Shown here piece after piece: positions 6,319 to 14,075 of a stretch of 25,902 bases of DNA. Numbering within the stretch: position 1 is the stretch's first letter; each line of letters starts with the position of its first letter. The notes below the pieces were generated by a model. That model was not told the origin of the DNA, did no database searches, and saw only the letters and a program-made list of their open reading frames with translations. Location: NCBI GenBank assembly GCA_002441095.1, contig DJVG01000065.1:1-25902 (forward strand), read 5' to 3'. The stretch comes from Elusimicrobia bacterium UBA6262. Lineage in GTDB: Bacteria > CAYTYR01 > UBA6262. The position numbers and the translations under genes were made by a program.

Positions 6319-8100
6319 CTACTTTATAACTGCAAATTTGCCTTTTTTCACACATTGGACGTTTTCCAGGTAATATATATATATGCCAGCAGCCACTTTT
6401 CCCCCGTTTTCATTCGTGCCATCCCAGTAAACCTCTCCCCGCCCGGTTAAAATCTTAACTTGTTCCCCGTTTAAAGTAAATATTTTAATCGTGCTTTCCA
6501 CTTCTCCTATATTAGAAAATTTCAGGAGGGCCGCGGAATTCCTGGTCCAGGGATTGGGATAACAGTACATCTGCTCCCCGTATTCAGGCGGCACATAAGC
6601 CAGGCCAAGATAGATAATCTCCTGCTCACTACTGTTTTTGGCCTGATCAATAACCTTATACTTAAAGGTAATATTTCTCTCATCAGCAAATTGGGTGATC
6701 TCAAAAACACCCTGCCAAATTTTTTCAGTCCCGCTTAAGACGATATCCTGGAAATCACTCGTCCCTTCTTTAAAGGCTGCCTGCGGCACTTCCACAATAG
6801 GATTCAAGGTTTCGATCTGCAGGGTGATCTTGACCGGCCCGGCTTTAAAAGGCGGCGCTGGGTCAAAGAGCAAAGTAACCGCGGGCGGGACCAGAGGAGG
6901 ATTATCCTGGCCAGGAGTCGGGCATTTAAATACCTGCCAGTCATTTTTGGTATTGGTGTCGGCAGCAGTTACTGTCATCCGCCCGATTGACTGGTCACTT
7001 TTTACCTTACTGGAGTCAGTCCAACAGTCGCTTTTAGTAACTGTACCGCCAGCTATGACCCATTGGTCATTATCTGCCAGTAATTTTAAATCTTTATCTT
7101 CACTGCTGGCAAATTCGCCAAGGCCATTACTCCAGCATACTGCGTCAATATATTGCCCGCCGCTGGGAGCGCTCATTAAGACTATTTCGTCATCAGTTGC
7201 CGACAAACCAGTATCAGCTATATATAGATCTATGACCCTGTTACCATTTATGTCACCGACTTCATCTGTTTCGTCCACTCCGGTCTCATCCCAGTAGACT
7301 ACCGCATACCTGCCCGGTGCCAGCATAGTTTTGGCATTGGCCAAACGGGAATCCACGCCGTCCAGGTCAGTCAGCATTAAACCAGATATGTCTACTGCAG
7401 CAGTACCATAATTATATAGCTCTACCCAATCAGTGGCAGCGGAAAAAGCTACTTCTGTGATCCTGACCGAATAATCAGCACTGGGCCCATTAGGCGTATC
7501 CTCTTCTCCTATTATACCGTCATAATAAATACTGTTCTGGGCTTTGGGAGTAGCAAAAAGAGCGGCATTATTAGCGTCTAGCCCATTGACGATAAAGCCA
7601 TTATTGTTCCCCCAGTTGGCCTTAAGCCAGCTGCTTTCTTTAGGATTTACCCGCTCCATGGAATAATTCGGGGCTTTAGAACCGGCAAACCAGCCGCCGC
7701 TGCAAGGCACAGAATCAATCACTATTTCGTAACTATCAGATAAAACCAGGGTTTCTCCCGTATCACTAAGAGCGCCGCTGAATATTTTATCTGCGGCAAG
7801 GTCATTAATCGTAGTATCATCAGTTCGTTCCAGAATATAATACCCATTGGCCGTAATAGTACTGGCTAAAACAATTTGCGGCGTACCATCTTCACTTTTC
7901 AAGGTCCAGTTAGTCAGGTCAATATCCTGCCCGGTAGTATTATACAACTCGATCCATTCGTCAGAGCTGGAAGCCGCGGTCCCCATCCACATGATCTCAT
8001 TGATAACCACGTCGCCGGGCGCAGCAGCGAAGACAGAAACCGTTCGTAGTTCGTAGATGGTCGTTAGTAGTAGAAACAAAATCATTAATTTCTTAAACAC
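6319..8100 (-). CDS. Secreted protein with two lamin-tail domains and a FlgD-type Ig-like C-terminus
   Basis: The 593-residue protein starts at a GTG with AAGGAGG six bases upstream. A signal peptide (KK, then LMILFLLLTT, then an Ala-rich cleavage region near 26-28) sends it through Sec. Two lamin-tail domains follow, at about 30-150 (VVINEIMWMG, WIELYNTTGQDIDLTNWTL) and 210-370 (VRITEVAFS, WVELYNYGTAAVDISGLML). Next is an Ig-like stretch, then a C-terminal module beginning YCYPNPW and ending GKFAVIK, typical of FlgD-like Ig domains in secreted proteins. Bacterial lamin-tail proteins are extracellular, often with nucleases or adhesins, but no catalytic domain is visible, so the role is unknown. 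It ends in tandem TAG TAA. The signal peptide is partly encoded by a TACGAAC word repeat. It looks like a single-gene unit with a terminator upstream. Confidence 0.85.
   Translation of the reverse strand: MFKKLMILFLLLTTIYELRTVSVFAAAPGDVVINEIMWMGTAASSSDEWIELYNTTGQDIDLTNWTLKSEDGTPQIVLASTITANGYYILERTDDTTINDLAADKIFSGALSDTGETLVLSDSYEIVIDSVPCSGGWFAGSKAPNYSMERVNPKESSWLKANWGNNNGFIVNGLDANNAALFATPKAQNSIYYDGIIGEEDTPNGPSADYSVRITEVAFSAATDWVELYNYGTAAVDISGLMLTDLDGVDSRLANAKTMLAPGRYAVVYWDETGVDETDEVGDINGNRVIDLYIADTGLSATDDEIVLMSAPSGGQYIDAVCWSNGLGEFASSEDKDLKLLADNDQWVIAGGTVTKSDCWTDSSKVKSDQSIGRMTVTAADTNTKNDWQVFKCPTPGQDNPPLVPPAVTLLFDPAPPFKAGPVKITLQIETLNPIVEVPQAAFKEGTSDFQDIVLSGTEKIWQGVFEITQFADERNITFKYKVIDQAKNSSEQEIIYLGLAYVPPEYGEQMYCYPNPWTRNSAALLKFSNIGEVESTIKIFTLNGEQVKILTGRGEVYWDGTNENGGKVAAGIYIYYLENVQCVKKGKFAVIK
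8041..8070. repeat. Word repeat inside the lamin-tail signal-peptide coding region
   Basis: On the minus strand the signal-peptide region reads as tandem degenerate copies of an ACTACGAAC-type word, for example CTACGAACTACGAACG. The translation (TTIYELRTV) breaks the usual run of hydrophobic residues before the cleavage site. The pattern is like the intergenic word repeats elsewhere in the window. Confidence 0.55.
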
Positions 8101-8156
8101 AAGGATCCTCCTTATTAGGGTAATTAGCTCTTTTTATTCGCGTTATTCGATTTAAC

Positions 8157-8188
8157 AAAAAAGAGGCTAAGCTCTCCACTTAGTCTCT
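8157..8188 (-). terminator. Intrinsic terminator after the HAD phosphatase gene
   Basis: In the minus direction a 10-bp stem (8188-8179 with 8171-8162, one G-U pair) encloses a 7-nt loop and is followed by six T (8162-8157). It lies about 30 bases past the stop of the HAD gene and ends the DUF1805-to-HAD gene run before the lamin-tail gene. Confidence 0.8.
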
Positions 8189-8216
8189 ATACACATTTTA
8201 TATTATTTTTGCTAAA

Positions 8217-8780
8217 TTATAACTCGTTTAATATAGTCCGGGAAATATCTGCCCAGTTGTTGACGCGGATGATATTTTTATATTCCCCGAATTTTAAATT
8301 CCAGGGGTAATTCAATAGTAACACCTTGATTCCCAGATCAGCCAGGTCCTTACTGAATTCAAACCTGTCTTCAACAAAATAATCAAAATTCAGGTTATGC
8401 AAAAGCACATCTTGATGCTTGGATTTCCCAGACATAAAGATCAGCTGATGATAAGGGATCTGGTTGTTTATTAGCCAGCGGATAGTCTGTTTTTGGAGTT
8501 CCACAGGACGGGCGGTGATAACGGTCACGTCTTTGCCTTTAACCTGTTTTAAAAACTGTCTTACGCCCGGCATTATTTTTATCTTTTCCCATTTTCCTTG
8601 TTTGGTAAAAGTGCCCCAAAATAAGTCCAGCTGGGCCGGAGAAAGGTTAAAACACTGCTGGTAATCAAAACAAACAACGTCCTTTTTGGGAAAAGGACGC
8701 TGGAAAAGCTTTTTCAGATGGGCCCTGAAAGCCGGGTCTGAATCAGCCAATACTCCATCGATATCTAGGCCGATCTTCAC
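8217..8780 (-). CDS. HAD-superfamily phosphatase of the 5'(3')-deoxyribonucleotidase (NT5C) type
   Basis: With the GTG start at 8780 the product is 187 residues and begins KIGLDIDGVLADSD. That is HAD motif I, with D6 as nucleophile and D8 as general acid/base. Motif II is VITARP, the motif III Lys lies in GKSKH, and motif IV is VEDR. A helical cap sits between motifs I and II (about 14-75). This arrangement matches the NT5C-like family, which removes phosphate from nucleotides, although many members act on other small phosphoesters, so the substrate is unknown. An upstream TTG at 8846 extends the frame, but the extra 22 residues are encoded by a GTGTAATC word repeat. The GTG has AGGA eight bases upstream and places motif I at the N-terminus as usual. 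A terminator follows. Confidence 0.75.
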   Translation of the reverse strand: MKIGLDIDGVLADSDPAFRAHLKKLFQRPFPKKDVVCFDYQQCFNLSPAQLDLFWGTFTKQGKWEKIKIMPGVRQFLKQVKGKDVTVITARPVELQKQTIRWLINNQIPYHQLIFMSGKSKHQDVLLHNLNFDYFVEDRFEFSKDLADLGIKVLLLNYPWNLKFGEYKNIIRVNNWADISRTILNEL

Positions 8781-8792
8781 AAGTTTAATCCT

Positions 8793-8831
8793 ATTAATCG
8801 GTGTAATCTTTCTAATAATCTGTGTAATCAA
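8793..8831. repeat. Two tandem copies of an AATCNGTGTAATC word
   Basis: Two copies, AATCGGTGTAATC and AATCTGTGTAATC, lie 21 bases apart upstream of the HAD gene. The same words recur at 16009-16121 near gatC, so this word is shared between two sites 7 kb apart. Confidence 0.65.
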
Positions 8832-8857
8832 GTATACGATTTTCAAATCCTATACTA

Positions 8858-10243
8858 TTAAACGATATATTGCCCTTTCTTTTGCAGTTGCTTTTCAATT
8901 TCTTTTCTTTTATCTTCATATTCTTGGCGGCCCATGAGCGCGTAGGTCAGGATCTTGCCCAATTCTACGCCTGGCTGGTCAAAGGTGTTGATCTCCAGCA
9001 ACTCACCCATATAGGCGGTAGCCAATTCAAACAGGTAGATCATTTGGCCCATAGTAAGCTCATTGATCTCCGGCAGGGTAATAGTCAGGTTGGGCCGGTT
9101 ATTCTGGGCCAAGGCCATGGCAGTAGCTTTTTCCTCGGTAAGCAACAATTTATTCATCGTCTGGCCACCCAGGAAGTGATCGTTATACGCAGGGATAGTC
9201 AAGGTGGCGGCCAATTTTTCTACAGACAGGATAGTGACCACTTTATCAAATGGCCCTTCCATATACAGTTGTGCCTGAGAATGCTGGTCTGTCGCACCCA
9301 GGGTTTTGACCGGAGTTGGCCCGACATTCACCCGTTTCCCTTTATTATTAATTGCCTTGCCTAATGATTCTGCCCATAATTGTGCATACCAATCAGCAAA
9401 CTCTTTCAAATGCTGGGCATAAGGCATCATCACAGAAATACTTTTCCCTTTTTTATACATCAGATACTGGATCGCCGCGTATATCATAGCTGGGTTCTTA
9501 CTCATCGTTCCCGTCTTACACAAGGTAGCCATGTGCCGCGCACCGGCTAACAGCTGTTCGATATCAATCCCACCAAAAGCCGCGCTTAACAATCCCACCG
9601 GGGATAGAACCGAGAACCGGCCCCCGACATTCTTTGGGATAACGAGCGTTGCATACCCTTCTTTATCTGCTAATTCCCGCAAATAGCCTTTGTCGATATC
9701 AGTAGTAGCAATAATATTCTGGCTGTATTTACTGCCCAGCCGTTTTTCCAGTTCCTGGCGGAAAATAAAATATTGGGCCATAGTTTCGCTGGTTGTCCCG
9801 CTCTTGGTGATCACATTAAAAAGCGTTTTTTTTACATCGATAATATCCATCAACCCCTTAACCATATCAGCATCTACATTATCCAGGACAAATATCCGCG
9901 GAAATCCCCGGCGTTTGTTTTTCGGCAATAAATTATAATAGAGATGATTGATAGAATTTTGCAGGCAGATATTGCCCAGGGCTGATCCGCCAATACCCAG
10001 CACAACAAAATTATCGAATTTTCCTTTCAGTTTGGCTGCCAGTTTTACCATTTCTTTGGCTTCGCCGGCTTTATACGGCAGTTCCATAAAGCCAAGCTGG
10101 CCGGCCTGTTTTTTGCGATTAACTTCTTTTTGGGCTCGTTGTAAAGCCGGTTGCAGGTCCTGTAGCTTATTCTTACTGATCCCGTTAAGCTTCAGGGCTG
10201 TATCCATACAATTAGTGTAATCAATGCTAATACGCTTGCTCAT
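8858..10243 (-). CDS. pgi: Glucose-6-phosphate isomerase
   Basis: Pgi interconverts glucose-6-phosphate and fructose-6-phosphate in the cytosol. The 461-residue length fits the shorter Firmicutes-type enzymes (about 450). Visible motifs are VVLGIGGSALGN (phosphate loop), VITKSGTTSETMAQY (the SIS-domain signature), GGRFSVLSPVGLLSAAFGGID, and EFADWYAQLWAESLGK, which is close to one of the family signatures, followed by the TDQHSQAQLYMEGP loop. The ATG overlaps the TGA of the rRNA methyltransferase gene (ATGA), with AAGGAGG further upstream, so translation is probably coupled. With eno in the same window it supports a glycolytic, sugar-nucleotide-making cell. Its product, fructose-6-phosphate, is also the precursor of mannose-6-phosphate. 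Confidence 0.95.
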   Translation of the reverse strand: MSKRISIDYTNCMDTALKLNGISKNKLQDLQPALQRAQKEVNRKKQAGQLGFMELPYKAGEAKEMVKLAAKLKGKFDNFVVLGIGGSALGNICLQNSINHLYYNLLPKNKRRGFPRIFVLDNVDADMVKGLMDIIDVKKTLFNVITKSGTTSETMAQYFIFRQELEKRLGSKYSQNIIATTDIDKGYLRELADKEGYATLVIPKNVGGRFSVLSPVGLLSAAFGGIDIEQLLAGARHMATLCKTGTMSKNPAMIYAAIQYLMYKKGKSISVMMPYAQHLKEFADWYAQLWAESLGKAINNKGKRVNVGPTPVKTLGATDQHSQAQLYMEGPFDKVVTILSVEKLAATLTIPAYNDHFLGGQTMNKLLLTEEKATAMALAQNNRPNLTITLPEINELTMGQMIYLFELATAYMGELLEINTFDQPGVELGKILTYALMGRQEYEDKRKEIEKQLQKKGQYIV

Positions 10244-11715
10244 GCTGCCTCTTCCTCCTTAGGTGTCTGCTCCTGAGATTTAACCACTTCTGTTTTCCTG
10301 ATTTTGACAATTTTAGCCACACATTCAATATGCGCAGTCTGGGGGAACATGTCCACCGGCTGTACTACTTCCAGTTTATAATGCTTCTTATGCAGGATCT
10401 GCAGGTCACGCGCCATGGTAGACGGCTCGCAGGAAACATATATTATCTTCTTCGGAGACAGGTTGATGATCGCGTCTATTACCTTCTGGCTGAGGCCTTT
10501 ACGCGGCGGATCGACAATAATGACATCTGGTTTTACCTGCTGTTTATACAGCCGGGATAATACCAGCTCTGCTTCACCGATACGGAACTCCACGTTTTCG
10601 ATCTTATTCCAGTCGGCATTGAACATAGCATCTTTCACGGCGCTTTGCCCTGATTCAATCCCTATGACTTTCTGTGCTTGCGGAGCTACGTATAAAGCAA
10701 TAGCCCCGGCGCCGCTGTACACATCCAGGACCAGTTCCTGACCGGAAAGTTCGGCAAAAGCCACAACCGTATCATATAATTTTTCTGCCTGCCGGGTATT
10801 CGTCTGGAAAAAAGAGACCGGAGAGATATCGAAAAATAAATGTTTTATCTTTTCCTGAATTTTAAGCTTGCCGGCGACGAGCAGCGTATCTTCGCCGAGT
10901 ATCACGTTGGTTTTCGCTTTATTGATATTCTGGATGACACTGAGTACTTGCGGGAAACGCTCCATTATTTTGGCCGCGATCTCTGCTTTATTGGGAAAGT
11001 CTTTTTCTTTGGTGACAAAGATCAGCATATACTGGTCTGTATTCACCCCGGCCCGTACGATAATATGGCGCACCAGGCCGCGGTGGGCCTCTTCATCATA
11101 ACCAGGCAATTCATATTCACCGAGCAGTTGCCGCGCCAGCGCCAGGATCTCATTGGCAGTATCAGTTTGGATCTGGCACTTCTCTATATCAATGATCCGA
11201 TGGGTGTTTTTAGCATAAAAACCGCAAACGATCTTTTTCCCACCTTCTTCTTTTTCCCTTAAGCCCACTTTTAATTGCATTTTATTCCGGTAATTGAACG
11301 GAGTTGCCGCCAGGATAATATCCAGGACATTAGGTTCCTTAAAACGGGCAATATATTTTAAAGCATCTTTAACCATAGCGGTCTTCAACTGCAACTGGGT
11401 CTCATATTTAATATGCTGCCAGTCACAGCCGCCGCAGAAAAGTTTGTCCTCAACTTGTTCTTCCAAACGGTAAAAATACGGGCAGGGCGGATTGATCCGG
11501 TCAGGGGAAGGAACCAGAATTTTGGTGATCTTGGCCCGGGCATAATCTTTCTTAACTTCCGTGACCTCAGCCTCTACTTCATCGCCAGGACAGCCATACG
11601 GCAGGAAAATGGTAAATCCCCGGTAGCGGGCCAAAGCCTCGCCGCCGAAGATAAGATTCTCGATTTTCAGGGTCACTTTTTCTTTTACAGTTATGGGTTT
11701 TACTAAGGCCGGCAT
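10240..11715 (-). CDS. rlmD: 23S rRNA (uracil-5-)-methyltransferase of the RlmD/RumA family
   Basis: This SAM-dependent enzyme methylates C5 of a uridine in 23S rRNA. The 491 residues comprise an N-terminal TRAM domain (about 8-70, TLKIENLIFGGEALAR) and four Cys suited to the 4Fe-4S cluster (C78, C94, C97, C180, from NPPCPY, LFCGGCDW and IEKCQ). A central region follows, then the Rossmann methyltransferase domain with the SAM loop LDVYSGAGAIALYVA, VDPPRKGLS and the catalytic-Cys motif VSCEPSTMARDL. The ATG lies 10 nt past the half-ferritin stop, and the gene ends by overlapping pgi. Some family members act on different uridines (RlmCD) or on tRNA (TrmA-like); the cluster Cys favour the RlmD branch, but the target base is not certain. 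Confidence 0.88.
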   Translation of the reverse strand: MPALVKPITVKEKVTLKIENLIFGGEALARYRGFTIFLPYGCPGDEVEAEVTEVKKDYARAKITKILVPSPDRINPPCPYFYRLEEQVEDKLFCGGCDWQHIKYETQLQLKTAMVKDALKYIARFKEPNVLDIILAATPFNYRNKMQLKVGLREKEEGGKKIVCGFYAKNTHRIIDIEKCQIQTDTANEILALARQLLGEYELPGYDEEAHRGLVRHIIVRAGVNTDQYMLIFVTKEKDFPNKAEIAAKIMERFPQVLSVIQNINKAKTNVILGEDTLLVAGKLKIQEKIKHLFFDISPVSFFQTNTRQAEKLYDTVVAFAELSGQELVLDVYSGAGAIALYVAPQAQKVIGIESGQSAVKDAMFNADWNKIENVEFRIGEAELVLSRLYKQQVKPDVIIVDPPRKGLSQKVIDAIINLSPKKIIYVSCEPSTMARDLQILHKKHYKLEVVQPVDMFPQTAHIECVAKIVKIRKTEVVKSQEQTPKEEEAA

Positions 11716-11725
11716 TATTATTATC

Positions 11726-11929
11726 CTATTCTTTTAGTTTCTCTCTAAGCTCTGCGTATACCTCTTTTAACTTTTCCTCATGGTATCTTTCCTGGCCCAA
11801 AAAAGTTTCCAGTACTTTTCTGGCTTCAGCATCATCCGTTCCAGCGATCATTTCCTCATAAAGCTGCTGTGCAGATTGCTCTCTCTCAATAGCGGTCTTG
11901 AAAAGATTGAATAGATCCTGCATTTTCAT
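11726..11929 (-). CDS. Half-ferritin: short ferritin-like/rubrerythrin-type protein
   Basis: The product is only 67 residues and predicts two helices (about 4-28 and 33-65). Helix 1 carries AIEREQSAQQLYEEM (E15, E17, Y24), and helix 2 carries the ExxH di-iron motif E47-R-Y-H50 with nearby Glu. A full ferritin needs four helices, so this would have to pair with itself, as encapsulated-ferritin-like proteins do. A role in iron storage or peroxide reduction is inferred from the family only. No encapsulin gene is in the window. The ATG at 11929 has AGGAG six bases upstream; an in-frame TTG two codons earlier sits too close to that site. It ends in TAG and lies between the DUF1805 gene and rlmD, 12 and 10 nt away. 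Confidence 0.7.
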   Translation of the reverse strand: MKMQDLFNLFKTAIEREQSAQQLYEEMIAGTDDAEARKVLETFLGQERYHEEKLKEVYAELREKLKE

Positions 11930-11941
11930 AACCAACTCCTT

Positions 11942-12229
11942 TTACAGCATTTTTTCCAGCGCTTTTTCGCCGGACATCCCAATCTCGACACCAAGCTGTT
12001 TCGCTGCCGCAGAAACTCCCTGCACTTTAGCTTTTAACAGCTCCTCAACAGTGTTTACGCCGCGTACCAAGGCGGCTATATCCCCCACTTTATCAGCAGT
12101 AGTCAGGTCTAAATAGCCACACATCACATAACCCTGTTTAGTCAACACAAAAACTAGCCTGGTATTGGGGAGCTGTATCTCATACCCCTCTGCCGTCCCA
12201 TTTTTCAACTTTACCTCAACCTTTTTCAT
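11942..12229 (-). CDS. DUF1805 (YunC-like) protein
   Basis: A 95-residue protein resembling the DUF1805/YunC family: a short beta strand start, EIQLPNTRLVFVLTKQGYVMCGYLDL, then a GVNTVEELL segment and the C-terminal signature GVEIGMSGEKALEKML. The family is small, compact and widespread in Firmicutes and archaea; its biochemical role is not established. The ATG has GAGG upstream. It is the first gene of a close-packed run (half-ferritin, rlmD, pgi, HAD) and sits just downstream of the folded intergenic element at 12308-12490. Confidence 0.8.
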   Translation of the reverse strand: MKKVEVKLKNGTAEGYEIQLPNTRLVFVLTKQGYVMCGYLDLTTADKVGDIAALVRGVNTVEELLKAKVQGVSAAAKQLGVEIGMSGEKALEKML

Positions 12230-12271
12230 ATATTACCTCTATATAACCTTTTATCACTGAACTAGTTATTT

Positions 12272-12301
12272 TTGTTCGCTTCGACACGTTCCCTTTATAA
12301 G
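12272..12301 (+). promoter_or_regulatory. Possible plus-strand promoter before the folded element
   Basis: TTGTTC (12272-12277) and TATAAG (12296-12301) are 18 bases apart. Transcription would begin near 12308, just at the first base pairs of the long helix. The match is moderate, and the region is AT-rich, so chance is possible. Confidence 0.35.
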
Positions 12302-12307
12302 TAACTT

Positions 12308-12490
12308 AGGGGGTGGCGAGGGTTTGATTTTTGCCAGGGTTATTGATGCTTTTGCGCCTGTCCGCCAATCTTTAAGGCGGAAGCATGGCTCACTCCGCCA
12401 AAATACTTGGCGGATGAGTCACCTGAAGGTGCCTCACGCTATTGGGTGGAGCAAACGTCCCTGTAAAATCAACCCGAGACAGGACCCCAG
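12308..12490. ncRNA. Candidate structured RNA of about 180 nt with a long imperfect closing helix (family not recognised)
   Basis: The 269-nt gap between gatB and the DUF1805 gene can fold on itself. Outer helix: 310-314 with 484-488, 320-331 with 465-475 (one bulge) and 335-339 with 459-463 (add 12000). An inner helix pairs 12351-12355 with 12451-12455. Inside are hairpins 12361-12366/12376-12381, a 12-bp one 12389-12401/12407-12418, and 12420-12423/12428-12431. The two strongest share TCCGCC/GGCGGA arms and look like an inserted palindromic repeat. A long helix with an open centre recalls 6S RNA, but no diagnostic sequence confirms this. The strand is unclear: a plus-strand promoter-like site precedes it, while the minus strand would make it the leader of DUF1805. 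Confidence 0.4.
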
Positions 12491-12498
12491 GTAAATCT

Positions 12499-13935
12499 TT
12501 ATATTAGTTTTTCCTTTAATATCTTGTTCACCACTCCGGGATTAGCTTTCCCCTGGGTCTTCTTCATCACCTGTCCCAGCAGGAAATTCATCGCGGCAGT
12601 TTTCCCGGCCTTATATTCTTCCACTGATTTGGCATTCGCAGTGAGTACTTCTTCTATCACTTTAGCGATCGCGCCTTCATCCGAGATTTGCACTAGTCCC
12701 TTTTCCTTGACCACTATCTCCGGCATTTTACCGGAAATAAACATCTCCTCAAATACAGTCTTGGCAATCTTACCGGAAATCGTGCCTTTATCGATCAGCT
12801 CCAGCAGCATCCTTAAGTGTACCGGAGTGATCAATGATTCTGTTATATTCTTATTAGCGGCATTCAACTGAGCCAAAAGCTCGACCATGATCCAGTTAGA
12901 AGCAGCTTTAGGATTGGCATAACCTTTGACGGTATTCTCAAAATATTCGGAAATAGTCCGGTCAGCAGTCAATACTCCGGCATCATAATCAGGCAAGTGA
13001 TATTCTTTGATAAATCTTTCCTTTTTTTGCTCTGAAAGCTCAGGCAGAGCCTGTTTGATCTCTGCCAGCCATTTCTCTTCTACCACTACCGGGACCAGGT
13101 CTGGTTCAGGGAAATAGCGGTAATCGTGAGCTTCTTCTTTGGAACGCATGGAAAAGGTCATTTCCTTGTCTGCATCCCAGAGACGGGTTTCCTGCACAAT
13201 CCGTTCGCCATCTTCCGTCGCCTTGATCTGCCTCTCAATCTCATATTCCAGGGCCTTCTGTACGCCCTTAAAAGAATTCATATTCTTCACTTCAGCTTTT
13301 GTGCCAAATTCTTTTTGCCCGATTGGCCGGATACTAACATTAGCATCGCACCGGAGACTACCCTCTTCCATATTGCAATCACTGACATCAAGATATTCTA
13401 AAACGCTTTTCAGCGCTGTCAGATATGCATAAGCTTCCTGTGGGGTGCGCATATCCGGCTCAGAGACGATCTCCATCAGCGGCACGCCGGTACGGTTCAG
13501 GTCCACATAACTGCCATCGATCTGCCGTGAGCCAACCTCATGCAGGAGTTTACCGGCATCTTCTTCCAGGTGGATACGGGTAATACCCAGTCTTTTAGTA
13601 TTGCCGTCAACCTGGACATCAAGGTACCCATGCTCAGATACCGGCTGTTCGTATTGGGAGATCTGGTAATTTTTCGGCAGGTCAGGATAAAAATATTGCT
13701 TCCTGGCAAATCGGCTCATAGGATTGACCCGGCAATTGAGCGCCAGGGAAGTCTTGATAATATATTCAATGGCGGTCTTATTCAAGACTGGCAAGACCCC
13801 GGGCATGCCGATACACACCGGACACGTCTGGGTATTGGGCTCAGCCCCGAATTGCGTGGAACAGCCGCAGAATATTTTTGATTTGGTTTTTAGCTGGGCA
13901 TGCACTTCCAGCCCGATTACTGCTTCATAGTTCAT
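12499..13935 (-). CDS. gatB: Aspartyl/glutamyl-tRNA(Asn/Gln) amidotransferase subunit B
   Basis: GatB is the kinase/tRNA-binding subunit of GatCAB, which converts Glu-tRNA(Gln) (and Asp-tRNA(Asn)) to the amide using ammonia from GatA. At 478 residues it has normal length. Signatures are the N-terminal YEAVIGLEVHAQLKTKSKIF, zinc-type Cys pairs C23/C25 and C38/C41 (FCGCS, CPVCIGMPG), DLPKNYQISQYEQP, LMEIVSEPDMRTPQEAYAY and DYRYFPEPDL. The YqeY-like tail follows at about 330-478, ending MKKTQGKANPGVVNKILKEKL. The ATG has GGAG seven bases upstream. Its presence suggests that the organism lacks GlnRS and/or AsnRS and uses the indirect route. It is separated from gatA by a 140-nt repeat-filled gap. 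Confidence 0.96.
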   Translation of the reverse strand: MNYEAVIGLEVHAQLKTKSKIFCGCSTQFGAEPNTQTCPVCIGMPGVLPVLNKTAIEYIIKTSLALNCRVNPMSRFARKQYFYPDLPKNYQISQYEQPVSEHGYLDVQVDGNTKRLGITRIHLEEDAGKLLHEVGSRQIDGSYVDLNRTGVPLMEIVSEPDMRTPQEAYAYLTALKSVLEYLDVSDCNMEEGSLRCDANVSIRPIGQKEFGTKAEVKNMNSFKGVQKALEYEIERQIKATEDGERIVQETRLWDADKEMTFSMRSKEEAHDYRYFPEPDLVPVVVEEKWLAEIKQALPELSEQKKERFIKEYHLPDYDAGVLTADRTISEYFENTVKGYANPKAASNWIMVELLAQLNAANKNITESLITPVHLRMLLELIDKGTISGKIAKTVFEEMFISGKMPEIVVKEKGLVQISDEGAIAKVIEEVLTANAKSVEEYKAGKTAAMNFLLGQVMKKTQGKANPGVVNKILKEKLI

Positions 13936-13943
13936 AAAACAAC

Positions 13944-14070
13944 TCCGGATATCAGGATATTAGGGTATCAGGTAGTGGTTATCAGGATAACAGGATACCA
14001 GGATACCAGGTAAGTACTGATCCCCTGATAACCTGATATTCTCACCCTGATGACCTGATCTCCTGATACA
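13944..14070. repeat. Tandem ATCAGGATA-type repeat between gatA and gatB
   Basis: Nearly the whole 140-nt gap is made of degenerate copies of a 9-11 base word such as ATCAGGATA, ACCAGGATA and CTGATAACCT. The left half is on one strand (CAGG form) and the right half on the other (CCTG form), so the block is also an overall inverted repeat. There is no constant repeat and spacer pattern, so it is not CRISPR. Confidence 0.75.
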
Positions 14071-14075
14071 CTTCT

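Noticed and set aside
8781..8846. TTG start of the HAD gene at 8846
   Set aside because: The added 22 residues are encoded by word repeat, and the GTG at 8780 has a Shine-Dalgarno and puts the HAD motif at the N-terminus.
12308..12490. tmRNA, RNase P RNA or SRP RNA
   Set aside because: I find no tRNA-like acceptor end with a tag frame, no conserved RNase P core sequence and no GGAAGG-type SRP loop on either strand.
13944..14070. CRISPR array
   Set aside because: The words are 9-11 bases and degenerate, with no constant repeat, no uniform spacers and no cas genes.
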